Shown: positions 22,301 through 31,637 of the stretch, in pieces | Numbering within the stretch: position 1 is the stretch's first letter | How the letters are laid out: each line of letters starts with the position of its first letter | Source: Marmoricola endophyticus | GTDB lineage: Bacteria; Actinomycetota; Actinomycetes; Propionibacteriales; Nocardioidaceae | DNA length: 64,000 nt | Direction of reading: 5' to 3' | NCBI RefSeq assembly: GCF_014644415.1 | Contig: NZ_BMKQ01000001.1 | Coordinates: forward strand, 1,664,861 to 1,728,860 | Program-made: the position numbers and the translations under genes | Notes under the pieces: generated by a model | What the model saw: only the letters and a program-made list of their open reading frames with translations | Databases searched by the model: none | Told to the model about the DNA's origin: nothing

Positions 22301-22917
22301 ACCTCGAACTCCAGCCAGGCACCGCGCGACGGGATCACCCGAGCGGTGTAGATGTCCTTGTCCGAGGTCTTGTCCGCGTTGCGCTCGAAGTAGACGCCCG
22401 GCGAGCGCACGAGCTGGGAGACGACGACGCGCTCGGTGCCGTTGATGATGAAGGTGCCCTTGCGGGTCATCAGGGGGAAGTCGCCCATGAAGACCGTCTG
22501 GCCCTTGATCTCACCGGTCTCGCCGTTGGTGAACTCGGCGGAGACGTAGAGGGGCGCGGAGTAGGTGAAGTCCTTCTCCTTGCACTCCTCCTCGGTGTAC
22601 TTCGGGTCGTAGAACACCGGGTTGTCGAACGACAGCGACATCGTCTCGGAGAAGTCCTCGATCGGCGAGATCTCCTCGAAGATCTCCTGCAGACCGTTCT
22701 TCGTCGAGACGTCCTCCCCCGCAGCCTGCCGCTCGGCGACCCGCTCCTGCCAGCGCTCGTTGCCGATCAGCCAGTCGAAGCTGTCGGTCTGGAGCGCGAG
22801 GAGCTGGGGAACCTGGAGCGGCTCGGAGATCTTCGCGAAGGAGAGCCGGGGCGGCGGGGTGATGCCGGAGTCGGCAGAGGTGGAGCTGGACGTGCTGGTG
22901 TTGCGCGAGGCGGCCAA
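19384..22917 (-). CDS. rpoB: RNA polymerase beta subunit, with Asn at the E. coli Ser531 position
   Basis: 1177 aa, TTG start at 22917 with GGAAGGA upstream. Beta forms the other pincer and the rifampicin pocket. All main blocks are present, from [20 protein letters not shown] to the C-terminal [18 protein letters not shown]. The pocket reads [14 protein letters not shown] then [21 protein letters not shown]. Against the usual actinobacterial sequence it has Thr439, Ile442, Ala443 and Asn452 at E. coli positions 518, 521, 522 and 531. Asp437 and His447 (516, 526) are unchanged. This predicts low rifampicin susceptibility. Confidence 0.97.
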   Translation of the reverse strand: MAASRNTSTSSSTSADSGITPPPRLSFAKISEPLQVPQLLALQTDSFDWLIGNERWQERVAERQAAGEDVSTKNGLQEIFEEISPIEDFSETMSLSFDNPVFYDPKYTEEECKEKDFTYSAPLYVSAEFTNGETGEIKGQTVFMGDFPLMTRKGTFIINGTERVVVSQLVRSPGVYFERNADKTSDKDIYTARVIPSRGAWLEFEVDKRDLVGVRLDRKRKQNVTVLLKALGWTNEQIREEFGQYESMMLTLEKDNTETQRDALLDIYRKLRPGEPPTEEAAQTLLENYYFNPKRYDLAKVGRYKVNKKLGQAEAFDQQRLTIDDIVATIRYVVELHANESEFTDASGTVVTNPAGEPIELSPDDIDHFGNRRIRTVGELIQNQLRTGLARMERVVRERMTTQDVEAITPQSLINIRPVVAALKEFFGTSQLSQFMDQTNPIAGLTHKRRLNALGPGGISRDRAQMDVRDVHTSHYGRMCPIETPEGPNIGLIGSLASYGRINPFGFVETPYRVVKNGVVTNEIHHLTADEEESKIIAQANARLDEDGNFIDERVLVRTRGGEAVDLPRDEVDFMDVSPRQMVSVATALIPFLEHDDANRALMGANMQRQAVPLIRSDSPTVGTGMEFRAAVDAGDVVTAQAPGVVTSVTADAVEVMNDDGTHRTYRLQKFTRSNQGTCINQRPLVEAGARVVDGSPIADGPCTDDGEMALGTNLLVAFMPWQGHNYEDAIILSQRLVQEDVLTSIHIEEHEVDARDTKLGPEEITRDIPNVGDETLADLDERGIIRIGAEVTTGDILVGKVTPKGETELTPEERLLRAIFGEKAREVRDTSMKVPHGESGTVIGVRVFDRDTDDPDELPPGVNQLVRVYVAQKRKISVGDKLAGRHGNKGVIAKILPIEDMPFMEDGTPVDVILNPLGVPRRMNIGQILEIHLGWLAKQGWDLNLSDDKDDSAWKQRLIDIHAEKAEADSKVATPVFDGAREDEIVGLLGSTLPNRDGERMVKENGKASLFDGRSGEPFPDPVSVGYMYILKLHHLVDDKIHARSTGPYSMITQQPLGGKAQFGGQRFGEMEVWAMEAYGAAYALQELLTIKSDDVPGRVKVYEAIVKGENIPDSGIPESFKVLVKEMQSLCLNVEVLSQDGSAIEMKDAEDDVFRAAEELGIDLSRREPSSVEEV

Positions 22918-23019
22918 AGGGGATCCTTCCGAGGCTCACGTCGAGGGAGAAGAGGCGCCGACCGACCACAACCGGCCACCGGGCAGGCAGGAAGCATCTG
23001 AAGGCGGGCGCAAACGCTG

Positions 23020-23049
23020 ATAGTAGCCCACGTCCACAGGCCAGCACAA
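23020..23049 (-). promoter_or_regulatory. Predicted rpoB promoter
   Basis: On the minus strand TTGTGC (23044-23049) and TACTAT (23020-23025) are separated by 18 bp, about 100 bp before the rpoB start. The -10 is good, the -35 weak. Confidence 0.45.
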
Positions 23050-23188
23050 GGCCGGCTCCACGAACCCTTGACCGGGGGCGGAGCCTTGCCTTCCGCGCCC
23101 GAGGGCGCCGGTGCTGAGCTGCGACCACTATGCGACGCCGCCCCCGGCCGGTCAAGCACCACGCCGCGCGCCTGTGGGCCGTTCCTCT

Positions 23189-23989
23189 TCAGTCGATCGC
23201 CCGGCGGTCGAAACCGCGCAGGCCGACCGCGGTGAGCACGACGAGGAAGCCGAGCAGGGCGAGGACGCACACCCAGGCCGCGATCGAGCCGACCGCCGGC
23301 ACCATCTCACCGCGCAGGAGCTCGGCGACGTACGTCAACGGGTTGCAGGCGCAGACCACCTGGAACCAGCGCAGCGAGTCGAGCTGGGTCCAGGGGAACT
23401 GCGTCGAGCCGGTGAAGAGCAGGGGTGTGAGCACGACCGCGAAGACCACGTTGATCTTCTGGGCGGTGACCAGGGTGCCCAGCACCAGCCCGAGCGCGGC
23501 ACCGACGAGGCAGCCCAGCACCAGGCCGACCGCGACCATCGGGACCGCCGACCAGGTCAACGAGACCGAGCCGAGGATCAGCACGCCGAGGGGGAACATC
23601 ACCACCGCGGCGACCAAGCCGCGCAGCGTCGCGAACAGGATCTTCTCGACGGCGACCAGCGAGGTCGGTAGCGGCGCCAGCAGACGGTCCTCGATCTCCT
23701 TGGTGTAGGAGAAGTCGATGACCAGCGGCAGCGCGGTGTTCTGCAGTGCCGTGAGGAAGCCCGTGAAGGCGATGACACCCGGGAGGAGCACCTGGGAGAA
23801 GCCGCCCTGGACGTAGCCCAGGTCGCCGAGCACCTTGCCGAAGACGAAGAGCAGGAAGATCGGCTGGAGCAGCACCTGCGCGAGGAACGCCCCGAGCTCG
23901 CGGCCGGTCACGAAGACGTCGCGCAGCAGCAGCCCGAGGAACGCGCGGCCGACCGACGCTCGCGGGAGAGGATCACCGGCCGTGGTCAT
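23189..23989 (-). CDS. ABC-2 type exporter permease
   Basis: 266 aa, ATG overlapping the ATPase stop codon (ATGA). About six hydrophobic segments with the ABC-2 signature region TGSTQFPWTQLDSLRWFQVVCACNP near residue 200 and PLTYVAELLRG. With the upstream ATPase it forms a DrrAB-like half-transporter pair that would export a drug, lipid or other hydrophobic compound. Substrate not predictable. The pair sits between the Mce operon and rpoB. Confidence 0.88.
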   Translation of the reverse strand: MTTAGDPLPRASVGRAFLGLLLRDVFVTGRELGAFLAQVLLQPIFLLFVFGKVLGDLGYVQGGFSQVLLPGVIAFTGFLTALQNTALPLVIDFSYTKEIEDRLLAPLPTSLVAVEKILFATLRGLVAAVVMFPLGVLILGSVSLTWSAVPMVAVGLVLGCLVGAALGLVLGTLVTAQKINVVFAVVLTPLLFTGSTQFPWTQLDSLRWFQVVCACNPLTYVAELLRGEMVPAVGSIAAWVCVLALLGFLVVLTAVGLRGFDRRAID

Positions 23990-24960
23990 CGCAGGTCCCT
24001 GCCCGTCAGCGAGATGAAAACGTCCTCGAGGGTCGGCTCACCGACGCTGACGTCGCTCAGCGTCGCGCCGGCCCGGGTGATCGTCTCGGCGGCCGGCCCG
24101 ATCACCGCGGCGCCCTCCCCGTCGAGGTAGAGGCGGACCCGGCGCTGCCCTTCCGCGTCGGGGGCGGCGAGGTCCTCACGGCGTCGTACGCCGGGCAGCG
24201 CGTCCAGCGTCTCCCCCAGCGTCTGCGCGCCGCCCGCCGGGGCACTCACGGTGAGGTCGAGCGTCGCCTGCCCCGGCAGCGACCGGGTGAGCGCCGCCGG
24301 CGTATCGAGCGCGAGCAGCGACCCGTGGTCGACGATGCCGACCCGGTCGCAGAGCTGCGCCGCCTCGTCCATGTCGTGGGTGGTGACGACGACGGTCGTG
24401 CCGGCCTCGCGCAGCTCACGCACCTGGTCCCAGACGAAGAGCCGGGCCTGCGGGTCCAGCCCCGTGCTCGGCTCGTCGAGGAACAGCACCTGCGGCCGGT
24501 GCATGAGCGCGCGCGCGATCAGCAGCCGCTGGGCCATCCCGCCGGAGTACTGGTCGACCTTGCCCTTGCCCCGGTCTCCGAGCCCCATCCGGTCGAGCAG
24601 CTCGTCGGCCCGACGTGCACGGTCGGCGCGGCCCATGCCGTGGTACGCCGCGTGGAAGAGCAGGTTCTGCCGGGCGTTGAGCGAGCGGTCGAGGTTCGCC
24701 CGCTGAGGGACGACCGAGAGCACTGTGCGCGCGCGCACCGGGTCCGCAGCCACGTCGACACCCCCGACGCTGGCCCGACCGCCGGTCGGCCGGACCCGGG
24801 TGGTGAGCACACCGATCGTCGTGGTCTTCCCGGCACCGTTCGGGCCGAGGAGACCGAAGACCTCGCCGGCCCGCACCGTGAACGAGAGGCCGTCCACGGC
24901 GTTGCTCGATCGCTTCGGGTAGCGCTTGACCAGGTCCTCGACGACGACCGAGCTGGACAT
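23986..24960 (-). CDS. ABC transporter ATP-binding protein (DrrA-like)
   Basis: 324 aa, ATG start. Walker A LLGPNGAGKTTTIGVLTT near residue 37, Q-loop VVPQRANLD, signature YSGGMAQRLLIARAL near 140, Walker B VLFLDEPSTGLDPQA and the H-loop VVTTHDMDEAAQLCD. The C-terminal about 90 residues form the extra domain typical of the daunorubicin-resistance ATPase group. It energises the coupled permease. A -10 element 7 nt before the ATG suggests a leaderless mRNA. Confidence 0.93.
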   Translation of the reverse strand: MSSSVVVEDLVKRYPKRSSNAVDGLSFTVRAGEVFGLLGPNGAGKTTTIGVLTTRVRPTGGRASVGGVDVAADPVRARTVLSVVPQRANLDRSLNARQNLLFHAAYHGMGRADRARRADELLDRMGLGDRGKGKVDQYSGGMAQRLLIARALMHRPQVLFLDEPSTGLDPQARLFVWDQVRELREAGTTVVVTTHDMDEAAQLCDRVGIVDHGSLLALDTPAALTRSLPGQATLDLTVSAPAGGAQTLGETLDALPGVRRREDLAAPDAEGQRRVRLYLDGEGAAVIGPAAETITRAGATLSDVSVGEPTLEDVFISLTGRDLR

Positions 24961-24967
24961 GGCGACG

Positions 24968-24973
24968 AGGCTA
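24968..24973 (-). promoter_or_regulatory. -10 element, leaderless start of the ABC exporter operon
   Basis: TAGCCT on the minus strand lies 7 nt before the ATG at 24960. No ribosome site is visible upstream of the start. Confidence 0.5.
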
Positions 24974-25008
24974 CGTCCACCGGCCCCCGACCGACGAGTC
25001 GTAGCCGC

Positions 25009-25890
25009 TCAGTAGCTGACGATGTTGTCGACCAGCCAGGAGTTGCCCGCGTGGGTCATCGTCACCACGAGCCGGTTCAGCGAGTACGACGGGTCCCCGC
25101 CGGCCTTCGTCGTGGTCTGGTTGAGGAAGACGACCAGGCGCACGCGGTCGGGGTCCGCGGCCGCGACCCCGACGTTCTGCACCGACGCCTTGACCACCGC
25201 CTGCGTCTTCGCGGCCGGCCCCGGGTCACCGGTCCCCGACTGCTCGATCAGCTGGTCGAAGGTGGAGGTGTACTCCTTGCGGTACTTGTCCGAGAGGAAC
25301 GGCAGCGCCCGGGCCCGGTCGGCCTTCAGCTGCCGGTAGTCGTAGGAGAGCACCGGGCCGAGGGAGCGCTCGGCCGCGGCCGAGGCCTCCTCACCGGCAT
25401 CCTGCGACTCGGCGGCCTTGTGCTGCTTCGACCAGGCGATCCCGGCCAGGACGGCCACGGCGACGACCAGCACCGCGAGCCCGGTCGTCAGCAGGACCCA
25501 GGACCGCGATGGTCGTGAGCGCGGGGCCTTCTGCTTCTGCTCAGCTGCCACCGCGGGTTCAGTCGACTCCTCCGACGCGTCCGGGTCGTCGACCGTGGTC
25601 CACGGCGACGCGGCCTCCGTCGACGCGGCCGGAGCAGCAGCGACCGTCGTCGGTACGACGTCTCCGTCGCCGCCCTCCCCGTCGAGCTCGGCGTCGTACG
25701 CCTCGCGCCGGGTCGGGTCCAGCAGGGTGTCGGCGGCGTCGCTGAACAGCCGGAACTGCCCGCTGCCGCTGCCCGGCTCGAACTTGTCGGTGGCCTCGCG
25801 CCACGCCTTCTTGATCGTCTCCGGGCTGGCGTCCCGGTCGACGCCGAGGACGTCGTAGTAGGAGACGCTCGGTGTCCGCCGGGCGCTCAT
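25009..25890 (-). CDS. Mce-associated membrane protein with degenerate J-domain-like N-terminus
   Basis: 293 aa, ATG overlapping the upstream stop codon (ATGA). Residues 10-70 resemble a DnaJ J-domain: SYYDVLGVDRDASPETIKKA at the start and LLDPTRREAYDAELD at the end. Where the HPD loop should be there is DKFEPGSGSGQ, so it cannot be expected to stimulate DnaK. A linker rich in Ala, Pro and Glu, one membrane helix near residues 130-150 and an extracytoplasmic Mas-type domain (ALPFLSDKYRKEYTSTFDQL) follow. Last gene of the Mce operon. The J-like part is my interpretation of the pattern. Confidence 0.8.
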   Translation of the reverse strand: MSARRTPSVSYYDVLGVDRDASPETIKKAWREATDKFEPGSGSGQFRLFSDAADTLLDPTRREAYDAELDGEGGDGDVVPTTVAAAPAASTEAASPWTTVDDPDASEESTEPAVAAEQKQKAPRSRPSRSWVLLTTGLAVLVVAVAVLAGIAWSKQHKAAESQDAGEEASAAAERSLGPVLSYDYRQLKADRARALPFLSDKYRKEYTSTFDQLIEQSGTGDPGPAAKTQAVVKASVQNVGVAAADPDRVRLVVFLNQTTTKAGGDPSYSLNRLVVTMTHAGNSWLVDNIVSY

Positions 25891-26453
25891 GCCTGGCACC
25901 CCGGGACGTCCTCGGTGAAGTCGCTGACCAGCCACTTGCCCTTCACCTTCTGCAGGCTGACCTGCATCCGCTTGTACGGCGGCTGCACGCACCCCTTCGA
26001 GGTGACGGCGACGTCGTGGATGACGAGGACCGTGGCCGAGTCGTCGTCGATGTCCTGGACGCCGGACGCACGGATCTCGCCCTTGCTGGTGATCTGGATC
26101 GCCTGGAGCACCTTGCCGAACTGGTCGTAGTTCTTGGTGAAGTCCGACTTCATCTTGGTGGTGAGCAGCTCGCCGACCCGCTCCTGGTACTCGTCCAGGT
26201 CCTTGTAGTTCAGCGCGTCCAGCCGCAGCGTGAACTGCTGGGCGACGTCCATCGCGTCCTGACGGTCCTCGACCGCACTCTGGTCGGACCGCTCGCGGGT
26301 GAACATCACCGCGCCGACCGCGACACCGGCGACGAGCAGCACCGCCAGCAGGGCGGGGACGGCGTAGAACCACCACGGTCGTCGCGGTCGCGACTCCTGC
26401 GCGGCGCCCTCGTCGGGCACCGCGTCGTCGACGTCGGTGCTGTCCTTCGTCAC
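25887..26453 (-). CDS. Mce-associated membrane protein
   Basis: 188 aa, GTG start 3 bp after mceF. Cytoplasmic acidic N-terminus, one membrane helix (WWFYAVPALLAVLLVAGVAV, residues about 27-48) and an extracytoplasmic domain with LNYKDLDEYQERVGELLTTK and MQVSLQKVKGKWLVSDFTE. This is the usual form of mycobacterial Mas proteins, which stabilise or assist Mce complexes. Single Cys residues near 155 and 186 could pair. Confidence 0.85.
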   Translation of the reverse strand: MTKDSTDVDDAVPDEGAAQESRPRRPWWFYAVPALLAVLLVAGVAVGAVMFTRERSDQSAVEDRQDAMDVAQQFTLRLDALNYKDLDEYQERVGELLTTKMKSDFTKNYDQFGKVLQAIQITSKGEIRASGVQDIDDDSATVLVIHDVAVTSKGCVQPPYKRMQVSLQKVKGKWLVSDFTEDVPGCQA

Positions 26454-26456
26454 TGG

Positions 26457-27788
26457 CTACTCCTGATCGGCCGCCACGGGCGAGAGCAGCAGCCACTTCC
26501 ACGAGTCCTTGGTACCGAGCGTCTTGGCCGCGCCGCCCGAGTAGGTGACGTCGCTGCCGGGTGCCCGGTCGGTCCAGTCGACCTTGCCCGTTCCCTGATC
26601 GTACGTGGCCACCACAGGCGCGCGGTACGACGTCGCGGCCCGCCCCTCGGGGGCGTTCTGCGAGCCACGCGCGTTGGACACGCTCGGCTTGTCGGCGCAC
26701 CTGACCTTGTCGTTCATCGGGATGTCGGCGCGTCCGTCGGGATCGTTGTAGCCGCCATCGGGCTTGCGCCGCTCGGTCTGGTAGCCGTTGTAGCAGACCG
26801 GGCCCTGGGTGAGGACGAGACCGAACTGGGCGTTGTACTGCTGCCCGCTGGTGCCCTCGCTGTCCAGGTCGGTCTTGGCGAGCACGGAGTAGCTGCCCTC
26901 GACGACGTAGGGGTAGATCACCAGGAGCTGGCGCAGGCCCTTGAGGTGCTTGACGAACACCTGGCCCGTGGTGGCGACGTTGCTGAGCAGCCGGTTCAGC
27001 TCGACCTCGTTCTGCTCGAGGAAGGTGCGTAGCTGGTCGGCGGTGGCGCCGCCGTTGTCGATGACCTTGCGCAGGTCGGGGTCGGAGTCGGCGAGGGTGT
27101 TGCTGAACAGCTCCAGGTTGCGGGAGAAGTTCTGCAGCGCCGAGGTCTTGTCGATCTGCGTGCCGAGGACCGTGTCGGCGTCGCGGATCAGCGCGGTGGT
27201 GACGTCGAAGTTCGCGTTGGCCTCGCCGATGAACGCGTTCGAGGTGTCGATGATCTGGCCCAGCGACCGGCCGGTGCCTGCGAAGGCGGTGCCGAGCTCG
27301 TCGACGGTGGTCTTCAGGTCGTCCTTGGGCACCGACTTGACCAGACCGTCGACCGAGTCGAGGAGTGCGACCGTCGAGGTGGGGATCTCGGTGTCCTTCG
27401 ACGGGATCACCGACTTGTCCTTCAGGTACGGCTTGGAGTCCGTGCGCGGCTGGAGGTCGACGTACTGCTCGCCGACGGCCGACTTGTTGCCGACCTGCGC
27501 GACCGTGTCGGCCGGGATGGTGTCGTCGCCCTTGTCGATCGACAGCACGACGTCGACGCCCTTCTTGGTCAGCTCGAGCGCGGTGACCTGGCCGATCCGG
27601 TCCCCCCGGTAGGTCACCTCGGCCCCGGTGAAGATCCCACCGGAGTCGGGGAACTGGGCGGTGACCTTGTAGTCGGTCGTCAGGAAAAGCCGGTCGAGGC
27701 GGGCGTAGCGGGCTCCGACGAAGGCCACCCCGATCATCGTGATGAGGGCGAAGACGATCAGCTGGGTCTTGGTCCGTGCGGTGATCAC
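26457..27788 (-). CDS. MCE family protein, MceF position
   Basis: 443 aa, GTG overlapping the MceE stop codon (GTGA). N-terminal membrane anchor (LIVFALITMIGVAFVGARYA), the MlaD/MCE beta-barrel domain (residues about 38-115, DSGGIFTGAEVTYRGDRIGQ), then a long helical region thought to build the lipid-conducting tube, and a C-terminal unstructured tail with two Cys. Works with MceA-E as the periplasmic needle of a lipid importer. The RGD triplet is probably chance. Confidence 0.92.
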   Translation of the reverse strand: MITARTKTQLIVFALITMIGVAFVGARYARLDRLFLTTDYKVTAQFPDSGGIFTGAEVTYRGDRIGQVTALELTKKGVDVVLSIDKGDDTIPADTVAQVGNKSAVGEQYVDLQPRTDSKPYLKDKSVIPSKDTEIPTSTVALLDSVDGLVKSVPKDDLKTTVDELGTAFAGTGRSLGQIIDTSNAFIGEANANFDVTTALIRDADTVLGTQIDKTSALQNFSRNLELFSNTLADSDPDLRKVIDNGGATADQLRTFLEQNEVELNRLLSNVATTGQVFVKHLKGLRQLLVIYPYVVEGSYSVLAKTDLDSEGTSGQQYNAQFGLVLTQGPVCYNGYQTERRKPDGGYNDPDGRADIPMNDKVRCADKPSVSNARGSQNAPEGRAATSYRAPVVATYDQGTGKVDWTDRAPGSDVTYSGGAAKTLGTKDSWKWLLLSPVAADQE

Positions 27789-29461
27789 TTCGTGGACACC
27801 CCCTGCAGGAGCAGCGCCCCCAGCGTCGAGTTGTAGCCGAGCTCTGCGGCGGTGCCGGCGGGCCCGTTCAGCGGGTCACCCTTGCGGCCGTTGCCGTCTC
27901 GTACGGCGTCGGCGACGTCGTAGCCCGTCGGGGCGCGGCCCAGGCCGAACAGTCCGCTCAGCCACCCGCCACCAGAGGAAGACGAGGTCGCCCCCGACCC
28001 CGATCCGGTCTGCGGGGATGCGGAACCGGGGTTCTTCTTGGCGGTGCCGCTCGACGAGCCACCGCCCACCAGACCGCCGAGCACCCCTCCGCCGTTGGAG
28101 CGACGCTGGGTCAGGCCGGAGAGCGGCGCGGACTGCTGCGACGTCTGCGGGTTGGTGATGACCTGGCCCGCCCCGCCGTTGCCCAGCAGACCGCCGAGAG
28201 CGTCCAGCACCTGCTGCAGGCCGGCCTCGCCGATCTTCAGCGCCGGCGCGAGCGCGGTCAGGATCGGCTTCAGTGCGTTGAGCAGCGCCTGGGAGCCGGC
28301 CTGGAACTGGTCACAGGCACCGTTCTTCGCCACGAGCTGGCCCAGGACCGCGTTCACAGCCTGTCCGAGCGCGTTGCCGCTGAGCCCCGCGCTGCTGAGT
28401 GCCTGGCTGATGACGCCGACGACGAACTTGCACCCGTCACCCAGCAGACCCGCGTCGATGTCCAGCGTGGCGCTGAGGTTCACGTAGTCGCCGAGGTGGA
28501 TGTTGCGTGCCACCTGCGGGCTGCCGCCCACCGCCTCGTCGACGAAGGGGTAGCTCAGCGCCACCTGGATGGAGTTCGGCAGCGCCGACCCGGCATCGGC
28601 GAGCTTGTCGAGCACCGGTCCGAGGTCGTTCACCGTGGCGACGGTGTCGGCCTTGGTCTTGCGGATCACGCGCACGCCGACGTCGGAGAGGTTGTCGAGG
28701 GCCCGCAGCGTCTTGACGAGATCCGCGCGCTGGGAGTTGATGGACGCGATCGAGCTCGGCAGCTCGTCGAGGGTCAGCTTGATCGTGGAGTCCTGCTTCT
28801 TCGCCGCCACCGCGAGCCGGTTGAGCGAGTCGATGGCGTCGACCACCTGCTGCTTGCGGGCGTCGAGCTGTCCTGTAAACTGCCTGAGCTGCTCGAGGGT
28901 GTCGCGCACCTCGTCCTCGCGGCCCCCGACCGCGTTGTTCAGCTCCTGGGCGATGGTGCGCAGCTGGGCGACGCCGCCGCCGTTGAGCAGCAGCGAGAGG
29001 GCGCTGAACACCTCCTCCACCTCGGGGTTGCGACCGCTGCGGGACAACGGGATGGTGTCGCCGCCCTGCAGGCGCCCCTCGGCACCGCTGGCGGGAGGGG
29101 CCAGGGAGACGAACTTCTCGCCGAGCAGGCTGGTCTGCCGGATCTGCGCCTGCGCGTTGTCCGGCAGGTCGGTGCCCTTCGGCAGCTCCAGCGTGACGTC
29201 CGCGGTGTAGCCCTTGAGGTCGATGGCGGTCACCTTGCCGACGCTGACGTCGTTGACCTTGACCAGGGAGTTGGGCACCAGGTCCAGCACGTCGCGGAAG
29301 CGCACGTGCACGGTCATCGGGGAGTCCCCGACGCTGGGCCCACCGGGGAGCGGCAGGTCGTAGACGGAGCCCGAGCAGCCGGTCACCAGACTGAGCCCGA
29401 GGCAGGCGGACACCGCTGCCATCCCTCGCCGGAACCGTCGCGGCGGCCGAGTCGCCCTCAT
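27785..29461 (-). CDS. MCE family lipoprotein, MceE position
   Basis: 558 aa, ATG overlapping the MceD stop codon (ATGA). It has a lipoprotein signal with lipobox LVTGC, lipidated Cys29, as typical for the fifth Mce protein. The MCE domain covers about residues 48-125, then coiled helices (QLRTIAQELNNAVGG to QQVVDAIDSLNRLAVAA). The last about 120 residues are Gly/Ser-rich low complexity, longer than in mycobacterial LprK. Confidence 0.92.
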   Translation of the reverse strand: MRATRPPRRFRRGMAAVSACLGLSLVTGCSGSVYDLPLPGGPSVGDSPMTVHVRFRDVLDLVPNSLVKVNDVSVGKVTAIDLKGYTADVTLELPKGTDLPDNAQAQIRQTSLLGEKFVSLAPPASGAEGRLQGGDTIPLSRSGRNPEVEEVFSALSLLLNGGGVAQLRTIAQELNNAVGGREDEVRDTLEQLRQFTGQLDARKQQVVDAIDSLNRLAVAAKKQDSTIKLTLDELPSSIASINSQRADLVKTLRALDNLSDVGVRVIRKTKADTVATVNDLGPVLDKLADAGSALPNSIQVALSYPFVDEAVGGSPQVARNIHLGDYVNLSATLDIDAGLLGDGCKFVVGVISQALSSAGLSGNALGQAVNAVLGQLVAKNGACDQFQAGSQALLNALKPILTALAPALKIGEAGLQQVLDALGGLLGNGGAGQVITNPQTSQQSAPLSGLTQRRSNGGGVLGGLVGGGSSSGTAKKNPGSASPQTGSGSGATSSSSGGGWLSGLFGLGRAPTGYDVADAVRDGNGRKGDPLNGPAGTAAELGYNSTLGALLLQGVSTK

Positions 29462-30648
29462 CGCTTTTCCTCCACGAGTCCGCCGAGGCTGCGGTCGACG
29501 TACGAGTCCAGTGCCTGGGTGGGCGTCGAGCTGCGCTTGAGTGCGGGCGCCCTGCCGTTGGCGACGTTGCCGATCGGCAGCGCACCGCCGCCGATGGCGT
29601 CGAGCAGTCGCTGGCACTCCTCCCCCGCGACCCCCAGCCCCTGGCACAGCGAACCGGCGAGACCGCCGGGCTTGTTGAGCGCGTCGAGGAGGTTGGTCCG
29701 GGTGTCGAGGGTGCCGAGAGCCGGGTTGTAGGCCAGGCCGAGGTTGTTCAGCGCCGACGGCGCCTCCTTGAGCACCTCGTCGAGCTCCGAGCGCCGCTTC
29801 ACGAAGGTGTCGGTCACCCTCCGCAGGCCGGCGATGTTCTTGGTGAGGAGCGAGCGGTTGTCGCGCACGAAGCCGCGCACGTCGACCAGGGCCGTGGAGA
29901 GGCTGCGCAGCGTGGCGGCCAGGTCGTTGCGCTCGCCGGCCAGCAGGTCCGAGGCCTGGGAGAGCGCGTCGTTGAACTGCCGCACGGTGGTGTCGTTGCG
30001 GGCCAGGGTGTTGACGAACCCCTCGATCTCCCGCACCGAGCCGAAGAGGTCGTCCTTGTTGTCGTCCAGGGTCTGGCTGAGCCTGGCGATGTCGCCGATG
30101 GTCTGGTTGACCTGCTCCCCCTGCCCACCGAAGTTGGCGGCGGTCGACTGCAGGAGCCGGGTCAGCGCCCCCTCCCCGGAGGCGTCCGGCTTGTTGGCGC
30201 CCTTCGGGCCGAGCGCGGTCGAGAGCTGGGTGAGGCTGGAGTAGATCGTGTCCAGCTCGACCGGGGTCGCGGTCCGGTCCTCGTCGAGGTGCGCGCCGTT
30301 GCGGAGCTTCGCCCCGCCCTTGTACGCCGGCGTGAGCTGGACGTAGCGGTCGCCGACGATCGACGGCGAGATGAGCACCGCCTTGGCGTCCGCGGGCACG
30401 GAGTACTTGTCGTCCCAGCTGATCGTCACGCGCACGTCGGTGCCCCGCGGCTGCACCTTGTCGACCTTGCCGACGGGCACCCCGAGGATCTTCACGTCCG
30501 AGCCCTCGTAGAGCGAGACCGTGCGCGGGAAGTCCGCGGTGATCGTGTCCTTGCCGCCGCTCGGCCAGAAGACCAGGACGAGCCCGACGACGAGGGCGAG
30601 GACGGCAATCACGGCGACGATGCCGAGCTTGCTGGCGATGAGCTTCAC
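29458..30648 (-). CDS. MCE family protein, MceD position
   Basis: 396 aa, GTG at 30648 overlapping the MceC stop codon (GTGA). N-terminal membrane anchor KLGIVAVIAVLALVVGLVLV, MCE domain to about residue 110 (EGSDVKILGVPVGKVDKV), helical region with RSLLTKNIAGLRRVTDTF, and a C-terminal segment with one Cys pair (SLCQGLG...EECQRLL). Longer open frames reading through upstream genes are artefacts. Confidence 0.92.
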   Translation of the reverse strand: MKLIASKLGIVAVIAVLALVVGLVLVFWPSGGKDTITADFPRTVSLYEGSDVKILGVPVGKVDKVQPRGTDVRVTISWDDKYSVPADAKAVLISPSIVGDRYVQLTPAYKGGAKLRNGAHLDEDRTATPVELDTIYSSLTQLSTALGPKGANKPDASGEGALTRLLQSTAANFGGQGEQVNQTIGDIARLSQTLDDNKDDLFGSVREIEGFVNTLARNDTTVRQFNDALSQASDLLAGERNDLAATLRSLSTALVDVRGFVRDNRSLLTKNIAGLRRVTDTFVKRRSELDEVLKEAPSALNNLGLAYNPALGTLDTRTNLLDALNKPGGLAGSLCQGLGVAGEECQRLLDAIGGGALPIGNVANGRAPALKRSSTPTQALDSYVDRSLGGLVEEKR

Positions 30649-31637
30649 GGGGTCGTCCCTCCCGTCAGCGTCGACAGCTGGGAGGTGTCGATCGGCAGGT
30701 TCTGGATGATCACGTCGAAGAACGGGCCGTTGCCGAGCGTGTTGCCGAACACGCGGATGAACGGTGCCAGCGAGCGCAGCGCCTGGTCGATGTTGGTCTG
30801 GTTGCGGTTGAGGATCTGCACCGTGCCGTCCAGCGACTTCAGGGTCGGCTTGAGGTCGGCCCGCGTCTGGCGGACCAGCGTGGTCAGCTCCTTGGAGAGC
30901 CGGGTCGCTGAGACCAGGATGTTGTGGATCGCCTCGCGCCGCGCCACGAGCGCCCGGAGGAGGGTGTTCGCGTCGTCGAGCAGCGTGACGATGTCGCCGT
31001 CCCGCGCGTCGAGGACCTTGGCGACCCGTCGGGTGTTCTTCAGCAGCGTGTTGATCTCGGCGTCGCGCGAAGCCACCGTGTCCGAGAGCGCCGAGAGGCC
31101 CTTGAGCGTGCCGCGGAGCGACTCGGGGGTGTTCTTGGTGACCGAGGCCAGGGTGTCGAGCGACTGCGCCAGCTGGTCGGTGTCGATGTCCTGCACCGTG
31201 TCCGACAGACCGGAGAAGGCGTCGACCACGTCGAAGGGCGAGGTCGTCCGGCTCATCGGGATGGTGCTGCCCTCCTTCATCTGCCCCTTGCCCTGCGGCT
31301 GCACGGCGAGGAACTCCTGGCCGAGCAGCGTCTTGATCTTGATCGACGCGCTGGAGTCGGGTCCGAACTTCGAGCCGTCCTCGATCCGGAACCCGACCCG
31401 GACGTGACCGCCGCGAAGGTCGATGGAGTCGACCTTGCCGACGCGCACGCCGGCGATGCGGACCTCGTTGTCCGTGGTGAGACCGCCCGCCTCGGAGAAG
31501 TTGGCGTAGTAGACGTCCCCGCCGCCGATCAGCGGCAGCTTGCTGGCGTTGAACGCCGCCAGCATCAGCAGGGCCAGGACCAGGATGGAGACGAACCCGA
31601 TCTTGACCGGGTCGCGCTCGCGGAACGGGGTCGCCAT
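30645..31637 (-). CDS. MCE family protein, MceC position
   Basis: 330 aa, ATG sharing one base with the MceB stop codon (TGATG). Membrane anchor GFVSILVLALLMLAAFNASK, MCE domain with NEVRIAGVRVGKVDSIDLRG, then predicted helices through TRLSKELTTLVRQTRADLKP. Shorter than its neighbours because it lacks a C-terminal tail. Confidence 0.92.
   Translation of the reverse strand: MATPFRERDPVKIGFVSILVLALLMLAAFNASKLPLIGGGDVYYANFSEAGGLTTDNEVRIAGVRVGKVDSIDLRGGHVRVGFRIEDGSKFGPDSSASIKIKTLLGQEFLAVQPQGKGQMKEGSTIPMSRTTSPFDVVDAFSGLSDTVQDIDTDQLAQSLDTLASVTKNTPESLRGTLKGLSALSDTVASRDAEINTLLKNTRRVAKVLDARDGDIVTLLDDANTLLRALVARREAIHNILVSATRLSKELTTLVRQTRADLKPTLKSLDGTVQILNRNQTNIDQALRSLAPFIRVFGNTLGNGPFFDVIIQNLPIDTSQLSTLTGGTTP

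Noticed and set aside
23067-23156. Imperfect inverted repeat between the ABC permease and rpoB as a terminator
   Set aside because: The arms (CTTGACCGGGGGCGG and a copy with a 4-nt insertion) are separated by over 50 nt, too far for a simple terminator; a different role cannot be judged.
27590-27630. RGD triplet in the MceF-like protein as an integrin-binding motif
   Set aside because: The triplet is in the conserved MCE domain turn (TYRGDRIG), where TYRG-type sequences are structural; no host association is indicated.
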